Below, piece after piece: positions 23,854 to 36,235 of a DNA stretch of 64,000 nt. Source of the stretch: Microplitis mediator (Eukaryota > Arthropoda > Insecta > Hymenoptera > Braconidae); the NCBI RefSeq assembly GCF_029852145.1, contig NC_079970.1, positions 9,915,662 to 9,979,661 of the forward strand, read 5' to 3'. Every line of letters starts with the position of its first letter. The stretch's first letter is position 1. The notes below the pieces were generated by a model that was not told where the DNA came from, ran no database searches, and saw only the letters and a list, made by a program, of their open reading frames with translations. Position numbers and translations under genes: made by a program.

Positions 23854-23922
23854 GTCACGACACCAACCACGTTGTGTTGGCACAGATACCTCTACTTGAA
23901 TCTACTTAAAACTTCTGTAGCT

Positions 23923-24009
23923 GTACACTCGTTGTCATTAATGCCTGGCCCCCTGCATGGCTAAGATTCTATAGCCTGGGGGACCAGGCATTAATGACAA
24001 CGAGTGTAC
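23923..24009. repeat. Strong hairpin just upstream of MYBBP1A
   Basis: GTACACTCGTTGTCATTAAT followed by GCCTGGCCCCC (from 23923) is the reverse complement of GGGGGACCAGGC and ATTAATGACAACGAGTGTAC (to 24009), apart from one bulged base. Arms are about 31 bp and the loop about 24 bp. It sits within 70-160 bp of the MYBBP1A start codon, so it is in the promoter or 5' UTR. It may be a young mini-element or a regulatory structure. Confidence 0.65.
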
Positions 24010-24260
24010 GGTTGTTACTTATAATTATGCATCTTATATACTTATATTAGGTTTATAGAAGGTAGAGTCGGTAGAGGTCCCTTTACTATCCATAATTCAA
24101 AGATATATCATATATATATAACTTACGGTTAGGGTGGCTATCAGGGATGGTATATCCTTTACTCTGTAATCCACAGATAAGAAAGATTGTCGATAAAGAA
24201 GAAATACATCGCATAAAATTATTACGAACGTAGATAATAAGGAAAACTAAAACAGTACCC

Positions 24261-24469
24261 TTAAGGCTGGGCCGCACCTAACGAAATCCTGAATTTAAGA
24301 ATTCTAATTATTTATTGAATAATTATCATAACAGCAATTTTATTAGTTTCCGACTAAAAGCAGAAGACGAACTTCCTCGAAAGATTTGCATCATCCGAGT
24401 CCCATAAATATTCAAAAAGTAATTAGAATTCTTAAATTCAGGATTTCGTTAGGTGCGGCCCACCCTTAA
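24261..24469 (+). mobile_element. piggyBac-like MITE, copy 1 (TTAA target site)
   Basis: The element is bounded by TTAA at 24261-24264 and 24466-24469. Termini GGCTGGGCCGCACCTAACGA and the inverted TCGTTAGGTGCGGCCCACCC extend inwards as AATCCTGAATTTAAGAATTC arms of about 45 bp. The length is about 201 bp without the duplications and there is no ORF. TTAA target sites are diagnostic of piggyBac-type transposition; no transposase copy is in the window. Confidence 0.72.
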
Positions 24470-24499
24470 AGGTAACTGCTTGCTCTCCAACACTTCCCT

Positions 24500-24708
24500 T
24501 TAAGGGTGGGCCGCACCTAACGAAATCCTGAATTTAAGAATTCTAATTACTTTTTGAATATTTATGGGACTCGGATGATGAAAATCTTCCGAGGAAGTTC
24601 GTCTTCTGCTTTTAGTCGGAAGCTAATAAAATTGCTGTTATGATAATTATTTAATAAATAATTAGAATTCTTAAATTCAGGACTTCGTTAGGTGGGGCCC
24701 AGCCTTAA
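24500..24708 (-). mobile_element. piggyBac-like MITE, copy 2 in inverted orientation
   Basis: TTAA at 24500-24503 and 24705-24708 bound a near-identical copy of the 24261-24469 element in the opposite orientation, about 30 bp away. Together they form a roughly 450-bp palindrome. Differences between copies are few (for example GATTTGCATCATCCGAG against GATGAAAATCTTCCGAGG), so the insertions are recent relative to other repeats here. Confidence 0.72.
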
Positions 24709-24720
24709 GTTAACTTTAGA

Positions 24721-25140
24721 ATACGGTAGTAGTTAGAGATGCGGGATGACCGTCTTTTTTATTTTCGGTCTGGACACAGTCATAAGACCGTCTTGAGACC
24801 GTCACATAATTTTAAAAAAATTCTGTAATGCTGGAATGACCGTCACGTTTTAAACGGTCACAAATTTCGTTATTTGCATTTATATAGACGTTTTTGACAG
24901 AACTTTTTAATAAAGCATTTTTGGAGAATCGATGCAAAATTTACGGTCACATTAAAAACCGTCATGAATTTGGTCATTTGCATCTATATAGGCGTTTGGG
25001 ACGAAAATTTTCAATTATAATTTATTCTCACATAAAAACTATAAAAGAAATCGATCATTGTATTACCGAAATTTACCGAGATATTTCAGTTTTAGTTTGT
25101 ATACTTAGGTAATCATTTTAAAGTCGAATAAAAATAATTT
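24721..25140. repeat. Imperfect tandem repeat rich in GACCGTC/GACGGTC
   Basis: Two roughly 105-bp units (about 24838-24912 and 24937-25015) share CGGTCAC, TTTGCATYTATATAGRCGTT and GGACGAAAATTTTC-type sequence. GACCGTC words also occur at 24747-24800 and again near 25490. No ORF is convincing. Confidence 0.35.
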
Positions 25141-26508
25141 TTTCGTGTACCATTTTAAAATTGTCTTTTAAAATAACTTTCAATCATTAAATGATGCAAT
25201 AAATATGAAATGACATAAATCATATTATTATTATCATCACAAAAGTTTCTTTATTTAATAGTTATTATTACATCTTTATCTTTAAGATTTCATATAGCTT
25301 CATATTTAAGGTTAATAACGATATCTTTTTTTGAAATAAATAATATTTTGTATCTCTTAGAGAAAATTCGTATTAATTTTAGTTATTTAAATATTAGTAT
25401 TTATATGCTAAGATATGCTTGCTTTAAGTTGGTAGAAATTCACTAGATGGCAGCATTTTCGCTTGCTTGGTCCGTCATTTAACAAACGGCCATGTGATGG
25501 TCATGTGACCGTCCGATGACCAAAAAGGTATTATTCTTTTTCCCATGGAGACCAGAGTACTCTACTCCATGCTTTTTCCATAGATGGTGATGCGGACTTT
25601 TTCTTTTCGGTTCGATGACTACTCGCCAAGTAGCGCTTATGCGAAAGCAATGGTATTCTGAATCATCGATTCTATGAAAAGTAAAAGTGTTTCTACGGTT
25701 TCTATTACTTTTCATAGCTTAGATGACACATGAATGATGTTAGTGAAAAACAGCCTTAAACATGAGGATGTGTAAATTTATTTCATTTCCGCTATTACAC
25801 TAATCTAATATGAACTATCATTGATGTTACATGGTAAAGAAAAACACTAATTAATGAAGCCATTAAAGATTTTATTATTGTTTAAGTAAAATTAACTTTT
25901 AAAATAATTATTTATTAAAAAATTCAATATTTACTTCTCGAAAATGATAAAAAAAAATGAAAATTTGAAATTTAAAATATTAAAAAAATTGATTATATTC
26001 CCTTATTAAACAAAACCATTCACTCAATGATGACTGTATTAAAATTTATGAAACATATAACTTACTAAATAAGTACTTATATGTTGAATAAGTTAGTTAT
26101 AATTAACTTAGTGATGGAACTGTGATTTAAGGCGTCAAGTTTTTTAATGCAATCATACCCAACAAATAAATCTATGAAAAGTTTTCTATTTCATGTAAAG
26201 AAAAATATACTTATTGAAATAAAAATGTTGTGAGTTAAAAAAAATTCAATACTTAAATACTTTCAGAAATTTTAATAAAATAATTTATCCGATTATTAAA
26301 TATTTATTTGTATTAATTGTTATTCAAAATTTTTTTAAGTTGAATAACTTTTCTGAATTCATAATAAAGAATAATTTTGCGCCACGAAAGATGTAGAAAA
26401 GTGCCATCTTTCCCATAACGTTAGTAATTGTGTTTTTTTATATATGACGAGCCGCGCAGTGTGTCCTCCCGGTCAATTTTCAGCAGTTTTCAGTTTCGTG
26501 CATCCAAC
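25141..26508. promoter_or_regulatory. Upstream region of eIF4H
   Basis: Mostly AT-rich without recognised genes. The minus-strand open frame at 25479-25715 resembles no family. The less AT-rich stretch 26430-26508 directly before the start codon, with CTCCCGGTCAATTTTCAGCA, is probably the eIF4H 5' UTR or promoter. Confidence 0.35.
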
Positions 26509-28242
26509 ATGGCTGGTTGTGGAGATCATGAAGATTCGAGGTAACTATATGTTCATATTTATGTTTTAAAGTTATCGGTGATTAACTTAAAGTGATAAAT
26601 AATTATTTAACTAAGTCATACATTAAATACAAAAGTAAATACAGATTTATTGTTCGTTTGTAAGACGATTTTAAGGTTAAGTGAGAAGTGCTTTGGAGTT
26701 TTGATGCACCCCGCTTTAAAAGAAACATGATGCTTAAGCACGCGGTTTTATTTCAGCTTAAAAATAAACCACTCGTGTTTAATAATAATTACTGTATTTT
26801 ATTATAATAATTTTATTAATTTTTAGTTTTATGTAAATTACTCAATAGCTCTATACAACTCTCTATATGATTTGGATATTAAAATTTTCGAACGTTGATA
26901 AACTTGATAAAGTTGAGACACATCACGAAATCATTTATAGCTTGCGACAATATTTATTTAAAGCTAATATTTATTTTAATTTTTTACAAAATTTAGTTAT
27001 GTAGAATTTTATTTTTGAATAAGAAAAAAAAAAAAGAATTGATGATTTTTGTTTAACGCATTTTTGAAATTTTATTATTAAGTTATTTATTGTAAATATT
27101 TATTTTTCTTAAAACTTATATGATTAATAATGAAATGACTTTTTGTGTTACAGAGATTATTTGAGTGGTATAAATCGTGGTGGAAGTAGAAAACCACTGC
27201 CCACTGAACCTCCATATACTGCATATGTTGGCAATTTACCTGATGGAATCGTTCAAAGAGATATTGATAGAATATTTGAAAAACAGAATGTGAAAAATGT
27301 ACGATTGGTTAAAGATCGAGAAACTGACAGGTACGTTAATTAAAATATATAGCTAATATTTTTAATTATATTATTATTAATATTATTATTAATTGTAGAT
27401 TTAAAGGATTTTGCTATGTCGAGTTTGAAGATATTGCTGATTTAGAAGAAGCTTTACAGCTTAATGGACGAGTTAAAGTTGAAACGAACATTGTAAAAAT
27501 AGATGTTGCAGAAGGAAAAAGAAATGATAGAGGTGGATTTGATAGAAGACGAGGCGGAAATTCAGCTGGTGGTGGAGGTGGAAGTTTTGGTAATTTTTCA
27601 TACTCAAGAGATTTATAAAATAATTATTGAATACTTTGTGTAAATATTTCGTTAAATATATTTGTTAAAATATTTACAGGATATAATGACCGCAGACCGC
27701 AGGGAAATAGTGGTCCAGGTAGTAGACAAGGTCAGGGAGGATATAATAGTGATGTACGAGGTGGTAACAGAGGTAATTATGGAAATTTCCATGAAGACGG
27801 TGGTCCCGGACGAGATTGGCCTTCTCGTAGTAGTAGTGGTCCTCCAAGGTCTTCTTATGGAAGTACTAGTGGACCTCGACGTGGAGGAGGGCCTGGTAAT
27901 TCCGATCGCAGTAAATCTTTCCAAGATGAACCATTTCTTAAAGGACCGCCTCCAGGTATTCTTTATTGTTTCATTTATAAATATTTAAGTTGTAAAAATA
28001 TCTCATTATAAATGAGCTAAATGTATATTTTATTGTTGATTTAAATTAATTTTCTATTTATGTTAATAATAATTGTTTCTTTTAATTGAAATTTTGTAGA
28101 CGTGAGTGGACGAAAAAAATTGGTTTTACAAAAAAGATCAGTTCCTGATCCAGTTAATGCACTTGCTGAATCTAGTAAGAGTAGCTCTATTTACGGAGGA
28201 GCTAAACCTCGAGAAGAAAGAGTAGATTCGAGTGGAAAGTAA
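26509..28242 (+). CDS. EIF4H: Eukaryotic translation initiation factor 4H
   Basis: Five exons: 26509-26540, 27154-27330, 27399-27589, 27680-27955 and 28100-28242, about 272 residues. eIF4H stimulates the eIF4A helicase on mRNA 5' UTRs in the cytoplasm. One RRM spans about residues 28-105: RNP2 is AYVGNLP, RNP1 is FKGFCYVEF, and the exon 2/3 junction falls inside RNP1. Next come Gly/Arg/Ser-rich low-complexity sequence (GGFDRRRGGNSAGGGGG, SGPRRGGGPGN) and a conserved C-terminal block (LVLQKRSVPDPVNALAES, SSIYGGAKPREERVD) typical of eIF4H/eIF4B-type proteins. Exon 1 is short and follows a 5' UTR with ATG in ACATGG context. Intron 1 is 613 bp, the others short. Confidence 0.9.
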
Positions 28243-28843
28243 ATTTCACTACAATTCACAATTAATTTAACTTTTCTCATAAAACTTGAGAACAAAAAAT
28301 TTCAAGAACAAGATAAAAAAAAAAAAAACAGAATACACCATCTATATCATAGAACCACAAGATTTAAAAAAAAATGTTAAATTTGATGAACAGAAAATAA
28401 GCAATGTAAGGTGCTCTCGCAGTTTCTGAAAATAATAGTTAGAAGAAATTTTCCGTTGCGAATCATAAACTGCTATGTCAAACAATAATTTTTATTTCTT
28501 TAACCTCTCATGGAGCGTCTTCCTTAAGGGAAAGTAATAGATAAGAAAAAAAAAAAAACAACTAACTAACAAAATCTGTCCCTAAAAATGATAAATTATA
28601 TCTTTCATGTAAGTTGCAATTATGAGTAATGTAATTTTTCTATTTATAATGCTCTTTTGTCTGAACATTGTTAAAATAATTGTAATAGCATTTTAATTCC
28701 CAAAAAAATAATGATTTAAAAAGAAAAAAAAAGAAAATAAAAAAAAAAAAATTCGTAAATTATGTAAGAAGTGAGTGTACAATGAATGTTTGAATACAAA
28801 TAATATTTATGTGAAACAGAAATTATTACATAGAATGTAAGCA

Positions 28844-28899
<56 letters not shown>

Positions 28900-30075
28900 G
28901 GGTGAATAAATAATAATCATTTATGTACAAATTGATCGTTAAAATCACATGCACGTTTATTTATAATAAATTTAAAACATCATTTTCGTAATTGTCTCTT
29001 ACAAGTTAATAATTTGTGATTTTTTCGTTTGTTATAATTATCTTTATTTCATAACTAAAATAAAAATAATAAATGTTTATTAATATTTCATTTCTATATT
29101 TTATTGATCAGGAATTATAAAAATTAAGAAAAGAAAAAAATACAAGTAACAAAATACAATATTATTACCGTAACAAAAAAATATATCTAGTGACTACATT
29201 AATTGCACGACATTTATGATTATACATAATAAATGATATGATTAACATAAGTTTTGTTGTTTTCATTTAATTACAATAAAAATAATTTTAATAATTGATT
29301 TTAATAGAAGAGGTAGAGAAGAATGAATGAATTTTAAAATTAAATATCAACAATATGGTGAAAGTATAATTATGATGTCACTAAATTTATTTATGGCTAT
29401 GCTTGATAATGATTATCATTTAATAAATTAATTCGGTGTTAGCCTCATATTAGTGTAATGTATAAAAAACACTTGATAATTTAATATTACTTGAGAATGT
29501 AACTTCAATTTTAAATGTTGTAATAACAATATACAAAAAATACATCAATGTTATTACAACATTTAAATAAATTATAAAATTGGCCTCTTAATATATATAG
29601 ATATTTCATTAAAAATCATAAAAATTGTAGCTGTATTATATATTTTTAATCTATTTTTAAATAATATTTTATTTTACTTTTAATATTATTACTTTAAGAA
29701 TATCAAATAGAATTTAAAAAAAAAATAAGAATACTATAAAAAAGTATTAAAATATATTACATTAGCAATAAAAACAATGATTATTATTCAATAATAAACT
29801 AGTTATATATTCATAGAAACAATAGCATGTTCATTAATAATTTAATAATAAAATTCATCAGTTTTTACTAAAATATGCAGTTCAAGTTAAGAATAAACTT
29901 ACAAATGATTCATAATTTACCGCCAAATTATCGATATAGACACATAAAAAAAATTTATTATTAAAGTAAATAGTTTATACCCAATAATGCTTTTAAAAAT
30001 AATTTAATTATAAATTAGTGTATTAATAACCTTTGTGCTTTTAATAAATTAGTCGGATTTAATATAATATAGATG

Positions 30076-30112
<37 letters not shown>

Positions 30113-30660
30113 CAGTTTTTATTATTGTTGCCACGCCTTTGTCTTACTGTCAAGTCATTGATTTCCTTTTCTTAAACGGAAATATATACTTCCTGCACTA
30201 AATAAAGCATCCAATAGAATATATTTTTTCATTACAACATGATGCTATTGGTCAATAATTGCTGCATCACCTAATAACTGATTTAATAAATTTTTAAGTA
30301 AAAATAACGTGTTGTCAGTGATAGAAATAATTTTATTTATTTAAAAATTTAAATTTAATTAATTTTATTTCAAGGATTTCGGCTGCAACATTTTGTAGTA
30401 AAGTAACTAAATCAGAATAAAATCAACACCCCACTACATTTATTTAATAAATATATATAATATTATTTTATCCCCACTATTTTAAATTTAGATCAAAGGC
30501 GGCCGACACCACGCAACTCTGTTCTCTAGTTGTGTTAACTTTACTAACATCCTGATTGGCGTCTAACTATAAATTAATAGATTTATTTTTTTTTAATTTA
30601 TAATAATTCATAATTGTTTCAAATTGTTTATACAGCTATTAGTTAATAAAATAATTAACA
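28243..30660. other. Intergenic region eIF4H to septin, with microsatellites
   Basis: 2.4 kb without a supportable gene. It includes the likely eIF4H 3' UTR, an (AT)n tract at 28850-28895, a small hairpin (AAATGTTGTAATAACAAT against its complement, about 29513-29572) and another (TA)n tract at 30077-30104. The region about 30490-30560 (GGCGGCCGACACCACGCAAC) is the likely septin promoter. Confidence 0.4.
28850..28895. repeat. (AT)n microsatellite
   Basis: About 23 uninterrupted AT units downstream of eIF4H, within or just beyond its 3' UTR. Confidence 0.95.
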
Positions 30661-32802
30661 ATGTCAAGTGAAAGTGTAAAAACGGTAAGAGTTTTATTAA
30701 AACAATTGATAAAGGTTATTAGACACTTAAACTCTAGAATTAGATTCTTTTATTGAATAATTATAATTTATATAGATAATTTTATTTACATAAATAAATT
30801 TAATTTAATCTATTGCAGTTCGCTAGTCTTGAGACTCCAGGATATGTAGGCTTTGCTAATTTGCCAAATCAAGTCCACAGAAAATCTGTGAAAAAGGGAT
30901 TTGAGTTTACACTAATGGTTGTTGGTGAATCAGGTCTAGGAAAATCGACTTTGGTTAATAGTCTTTTTTTAACTGATTTATATCCTGAACGAACTATACC
31001 GGATGCTGTTGGTTAGTTTTTATTAAACATAATATTATTATTATTTAATACAGATTAATTATATACTTATTTATTTTTAATTGTTTTTATATTAGAAAAA
31101 TCTAATCAAACAGTAAAGTTGGATGCTTCGACGGTTGAAATTGAAGAGCGAGGTGTTAAACTTAGATTAACAGTAGTTGACACACCCGGATATGGAGATG
31201 CCATTGACAATACAGATAGTTTTAGAGCTATTATTCAGTATATTGATGATCAATTTGAACGATTTCTTCGGGATGAAAGTGGTTTAAACCGAAGAAATAT
31301 TGTTGATAATAGAATACACTGTTGTTTTTATTTTATTTCACCATTTGGTCATGGGTAATAAAATCTTAAATATTTCAATTATTAAAATAAATATTTACTG
31401 GGAAAAAAAATAACTTTTTTGAAGACAAAACATTTTTTTGCTAAAAAATTATTTTCTTTGAAATTCGCAATAAAATCATTGCATAAAAAATTATTTTAGC
31501 AAATAGAACACCAGTTTAATCAATTAATTTATTAACTTCAGGAAGCTATTTTTTTTTAAAAGAAATTTATTTTTCTTGGTGCAATTTAAATATTTAATCA
31601 AACTGTCTTTTTATCAATGCCATTAAAATTAACAATCCAGATAACGAATGTGATTATAAGTTGACGTACAAAGTAGATAATGTCAATTTTAAATTTAATT
31701 TAATTTTTTATTTCTTTTATGCAACTTTTTCTGTTAATTATCATAAATCATTAAGTTTAAAACTATACATTTTACTCCTGACATCCTTTTTCTTCATTTT
31801 AGGTTTCTTGACTGTCAAACGCTGTTCTGAAGTCTGAATCTAATGAATAACTTTCCTCCCTTCTTTTTTAATTTATTATTCATCAGACTGTTCAGCATGA
31901 ATATATGATCCCTTGTTCCTCTTTTTTTTTCCAAAATCAGTTTGAATTTATCTTAGAATGTTTTCTCTTTCTATCCAGTTACTATAAGTGACTTAATAAT
32001 GAAAAAACAAAAATATTTAATGTTTACTAATAATTTAATAATTAAATTATAGATTGAAACCTTTGGACATTGAATTTATGAAACAACTTCACAACAAAGT
32101 TAACATTGTACCAGTAATTGCAAAAGCGGATGTTCTTACAAAAAAAGAAGTTTTGCGTTTAAAGAAACGTGTAATGGAAGAAATTGAGGGTAATGAAATT
32201 AAAATTTATCCTTTACCAGATTGTGATAGTGATGAAGATGAAGATTATAAGGAACAAGTGAGACAATTGAAAGAAGCAGTCCCATTTGCGGTATGTGGAG
32301 CCAATACCATGCTCGAAGTTAAAGGACGAAAAGTTCGTGGGCGATTATATCCTTGGGGAGTTGTAGAAGTCGAAAATCCTGATCATTGTGATTTTATAAA
32401 ACTTCGGACAATGCTTATGTAAATTAATATTAATTTATAATTTTTGAAATTTTTATTTAAATAATTATTTATATTATTTATTACAGCACTCATATGCAAG
32501 ATTTACAAGAAGTTACTCAAGAAGTACATTATGAAAATTATCGAAGTGAAAGATTAGCCAAAGGAGCACCTGTACCTCCTCGAAGACAAATGTAAGTATT
32601 TAAAAATAAATATATATTACTAAGTTATTATTACATAGTTAATTTAATATTCATTTTCTATTTTAATAGGGCTGTTGAACCTGTTGAAAAAACTGTTGTC
32701 TCAGAAAAAGATCGTATTTTACAAGAAAAAGAAGCGGAATTACGACGAATGCAAGAGATGTTGGCTCAAATGCAAGCACAAATGCAACAACAACAGCCAT
32801 AA
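30661..32802 (+). CDS. SEPTIN2: Septin, Septin-2/Drosophila Sep1 group
   Basis: Six exons: 30661-30684, 30819-31011, 31096-31354, 32053-32418, 32487-32591 and 32670-32802, about 359 residues, matching the family length. Septins are GTP-binding proteins forming hetero-oligomeric filaments at the cortex and cleavage furrow. Seen: the polybasic lipid-binding stretch (HRKSVKKGFEF), P-loop GESGLGKST, switch II DTPGYGD, G4 AKAD, the septin unique element (LKEAVPFAVCGANT, GRLYPWGVVEVENPDHCDF) and a short C-terminal coiled coil (EKDRILQEKEAELRRMQEML). The G-domain sequence is very close to insect Sep1 and human SEPT2. Intron 3 (31355-32052) is the longest; no element is evident in it. Confidence 0.94.
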
Positions 32803-34141
32803 TATTAAATATGATGTTGATTAACCCAAGAAACAGGTTTCTTTCGACAGGTGCCACCGAAATATTGTTAAGTTTAAATTAATATTCAGGCACAATATAT
32901 AATGGTATTACTACTTGTTGTCAATTTTTATTTTCGCTAATAATGACAACAACGAAATATTTTTTCGATGAGTCATCAATAAGCGGTGAGAATAAAATAA
33001 AATATATAATGCAGTATTTTTTAAATATCATTACGATTTAAAAAAAATCTGAAGTAAATTTCCATATTTAATAATTACCATTAGCGTTAATCAATAAATC
33101 TATTGAAACGGATTGCTCATTGACCTGTCAAAATCACTTTTGTCGAGTGCCTTGCAGTCCTTATATTTATTTGCAGTAGCGATTATAAAAAATGTTTCTT
33201 ATTACAATTATACAACATATCGTCAATTTTTTTTATTTTCATCATCATAAATTCACGTCGATTAATTAAATGTTTGAAATTGATTCTTAAAAAAAAAAAA
33301 TGATATTTTAAAAAAATATTTAATTTTAATTGTAATTTAATTTAGGTAATCTGTATTTAAAATCCTAAGTGTCGAATCTCTTTTTATATGTTTATTGAGT
33401 CTGATTTTTTGTGCAATTTTTCATGATGCACATTTTTACATTGATAATTATAAAGAAATTAAATAGTTGAATTAAATAAAGACCGTTTTATAAATTAAAT
33501 TATAATTTTTCGAACAATTCAGTAGTCTTCCATCAATTTTGGAGTACAAATTTTTCTCTTTTGTTCATTGTGATAAACGAATTTCAAAAAAAAATTTTTT
33601 AAATATGTATTTTAACAAATAAGTACCCAAAGCAATTCCGCAAATATTTTATACTTACATATTTATATATAAATATATATTTTTTTTTTCATTGCCTTAA
33701 AAATCAGTATATCTTTTTTATATTTACTATTTTATAAATAATTATCTATGAATATCAATAAAATTTTTACTTTTATACTACATTATTTATATCAATTATA
33801 TATAAAACTAAATTAAAAAAAAATATTTATATTAATAGTTTGTAATGTATTATTTAAAAAATTCAGAGCTGGTTTGATAAATGTGGTTCTTAATTATCTA
33901 GTAATAATAATTAAAAAATTGCTTATAAATTAAAGACAAACTTCCTGATAAATTTTTAATATTTAAATTGTATTTATAAACTACTCTGAATGTTTCGACT
34001 AATAAAAAACTCCAAATAATATTTGTAAGATTTATATATGTATTTATTAATAAGAATTTTTACCATTTTTTTTTTTTTTTTATTTAGTTATATTTGATCA
34101 TTAAAATTCTTTGTACAAGTATTTCTATTGTATTATTTTAA
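32803..34141. other. Convergent region between septin and TIM22
   Basis: 1.3 kb of AT-rich sequence, presumably the two 3' UTRs. No repeat structure or ORF is convincing. Confidence 0.45.
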
Positions 34142-35112
34142 TTATTTATGCATATAATAGTCTATCGCAGTAGAAAACGCCGCAAAACCTGCAGCGCCAA
34201 TTATACCTGCTTTAACACCCGCTATTAATTAGAAAAAAAAATTAACTTTAATATTATTAAAGAAAAAATTAATAATAATTTAAACTTACCTCGCAAACCT
34301 ATAAGACCACCTGTTAGACCACCAGCATAAGTGCCATTTTTCCAGTCAGTTTTACCTCGATACTAAAATTATTTTACTAATATTTAATAGAATTACTTCA
34401 TAGTATCATGAAGATTATATTGTTTACATGATAAATAAATAATATAAATAGTTTAATAATTAATATTTATGAAAAAATTATTTATATTTTTACCGATTCT
34501 ATAGAGCATTCAATAGCTGAAAATACACATCCTACAGCTGCAAAATTTTTTGCATATCCCAAAGTTGTTGTTTTCATTTCACGGAATATTTCACGAGCAG
34601 TCTGTTGCTTTTCAACAGCAGCTACATTTGGATTTACACTAGAAGAAAATAAACCAATGGCTGCACCTAATCCAAAACCTAAAAAGCAATTTTAAAAAAT
34701 ATTAAATCAACCTGCAGGTGACGCAAATTAAATTTTTATTTAAAAACAATCTATTTTCAAATTAAATAAAAATATATTAATTCTGTATTACAAATCCAAT
34801 AGTATAATTCCATAAAAATATTTAAAAAAAAAAAAATTATACTGACTATTTATTGAACTTACCTAAAACACAACTCATAGCACTTTTAAATAGACAGCTT
34901 TCCATAGCCGTTTCAACAGCTTTTTCTTCATTAGTTTTAATATGAACTGGAGCAGCTCCTCTGGGTATAATAATATTATCACGTATTCTCTGATGATTAC
35001 TTATAAAATATACTGCTACTTGATCCCATACTGGATCATTAATAAATACTCTCTTATCTTTTTCTTCTAATTCTGGGGGTGATGGTAATTTTGGTGGATC
35101 AAACCGCAACAT
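34142..35112 (-). CDS. TIMM22: Mitochondrial import inner membrane translocase subunit TIM22
   Basis: Four exons: 35112-34863, 34678-34494, 34362-34290 and 34221-34142, 195 residues, the usual TIM22 size. TIM22 is the channel of the carrier translocase that inserts polytopic proteins into the mitochondrial inner membrane. The Tim17/22/23 fold is visible: a first membrane segment with Cys and Gly (SCLFKSAMSCVLGFGLGAAI), the loop with REMKTTTLGYAKNFAAVG, a second segment with CVFSAIECSIESYRGKTDWK, then Gly-rich NGTYAGGLTGGLIGLRAGVK and a last segment GIIGAAGFAAFSTAIDYYM. The start was taken at ATG 35112 (MLRFDPPKLP); upstream in frame there is no better ATG. It diverges from SNX13. Confidence 0.92.
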
Positions 35113-36235
35113 TATCACAAATAATTATAACTCTGATTTAAATCATTAGTTTAAAATAACTGACATAATTTTAAAAAAATATATGATTTTATTTTAAGCT
35201 TAACAATTTTTTAAAAATTTTAACATCTAAAAAAAAATAATTATTCAAGAATTAATTTTTGGAAATATAGACATTTTAAATTAAAGTGCATAACCTCTAA
35301 TTATTTTTTGAAATTATAACTTAGTTACAATAAATAACTAACTATAATAAAATTATCAAAATGGAAAAAATTATTTGTTTAACTCATAAATTATTAAACT
35401 GCTTACTGTTTATAAATGACACGTTTAAAATATGTTTCAACAAAAAAGAGATTTATTTTTTTAACTTCACGTAATGCGACATGCCGGTATATACATGTAT
35501 ATTGTGGTCCCAGTAAGAGTCAACTTCGAAAACCACCCCCACTACCGACCATTTATAAACTGCTGAATATTTAGTACATAGAACATCCAGAGTAGGAGTA
35601 AAAACCGACGACACCCGAGTCCAATTTCTTGTTGGGATGAAAATAGTGTCCATACTTGGTACTATAGTGTACTTATTTAGCCGACATTTCGATAATGACA
35701 ACCACCAATAAAAAATAAGTTAAAAAGCGAAGTAGATAATTAAAACAAAAAAAAAAAATAATATTTATAAACAAGCGCCCCCTTATGTTTAAAAACAGAA
35801 TCTCAACAAATGTCGTCAAACATGTGTAATTTAATAATCTTACCACAAGAAAAAGTAAATAAACTACTGATTAGCTGACTAATTCATGTGAATGTCAGCT
35901 TTTTAATTACATGATGATGTTTGTGCTTACAACGATTTCTGATTACACCAGAATCCAAAGGTGAATATTAAATTTCCATTGCTATAAAAATGATCTTTTA
36001 TCGGTTATAATATTTTACTAAACATATGCCATTTATCTTTGACGTTTCGATTTAAAATTAATGTATAAATACTTTTTTTTTTTCAATAATCAACAAGTAA
36101 ATAATACCAATATTCTTATCTTAATTAAGAATACAAAAAATTTGTTTGGAGTAACAGTTGCTTTGCGATCGCATTTTTAAATATTTAATAAAACAATTTT
36201 TATCTCTAATATTAAAATTTTTTTTTTATTTACAG
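35113..36235. promoter_or_regulatory. Divergent region, TIM22 and SNX13
   Basis: Contains both promoters. The 35450-35700 part is less AT-rich (CCGGTATATACATG, ACCACCCCCACTACCGACC) but its minus-strand open frame resembles nothing. A splice acceptor (TTTACAG) directly abuts the SNX13 start codon at 36236, so SNX13 has a spliced 5' UTR whose first exon must lie here. Confidence 0.4.

Larger units (their letters stand above)
24118..24720. mobile_element. TTGACGG-family element remnant interrupted by two MITEs
   Basis: AACTTACGGTTAGGGTGGCT and ATCAGGG (24122-24150) match the terminus of the 45428-47132 element, and the fragments GGTAACTGCTTGCTCT (24471-24486) and TTAACTTTAGAATACGGTAG (24710-24729) match its subterminal sequence. 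They are separated by the two piggyBac-like MITEs, so an older copy was broken up by younger insertions. Confidence 0.5.

Noticed and set aside
25479..25715. Minus-strand 78-codon frame with many His and Arg
   Set aside because: No family resemblance, no splice or promoter context, lies in repeat-like DNA.
27652..27988. Overlapping Ser/Thr-rich and Val-rich frames over eIF4H exon 4
   Set aside because: Alternative frames of the Gly/Arg-rich coding exon.
35453..35701. 82-codon minus-strand frame between TIM22 and SNX13
   Set aside because: No recognisable domain; the region is more plausibly promoter sequence.
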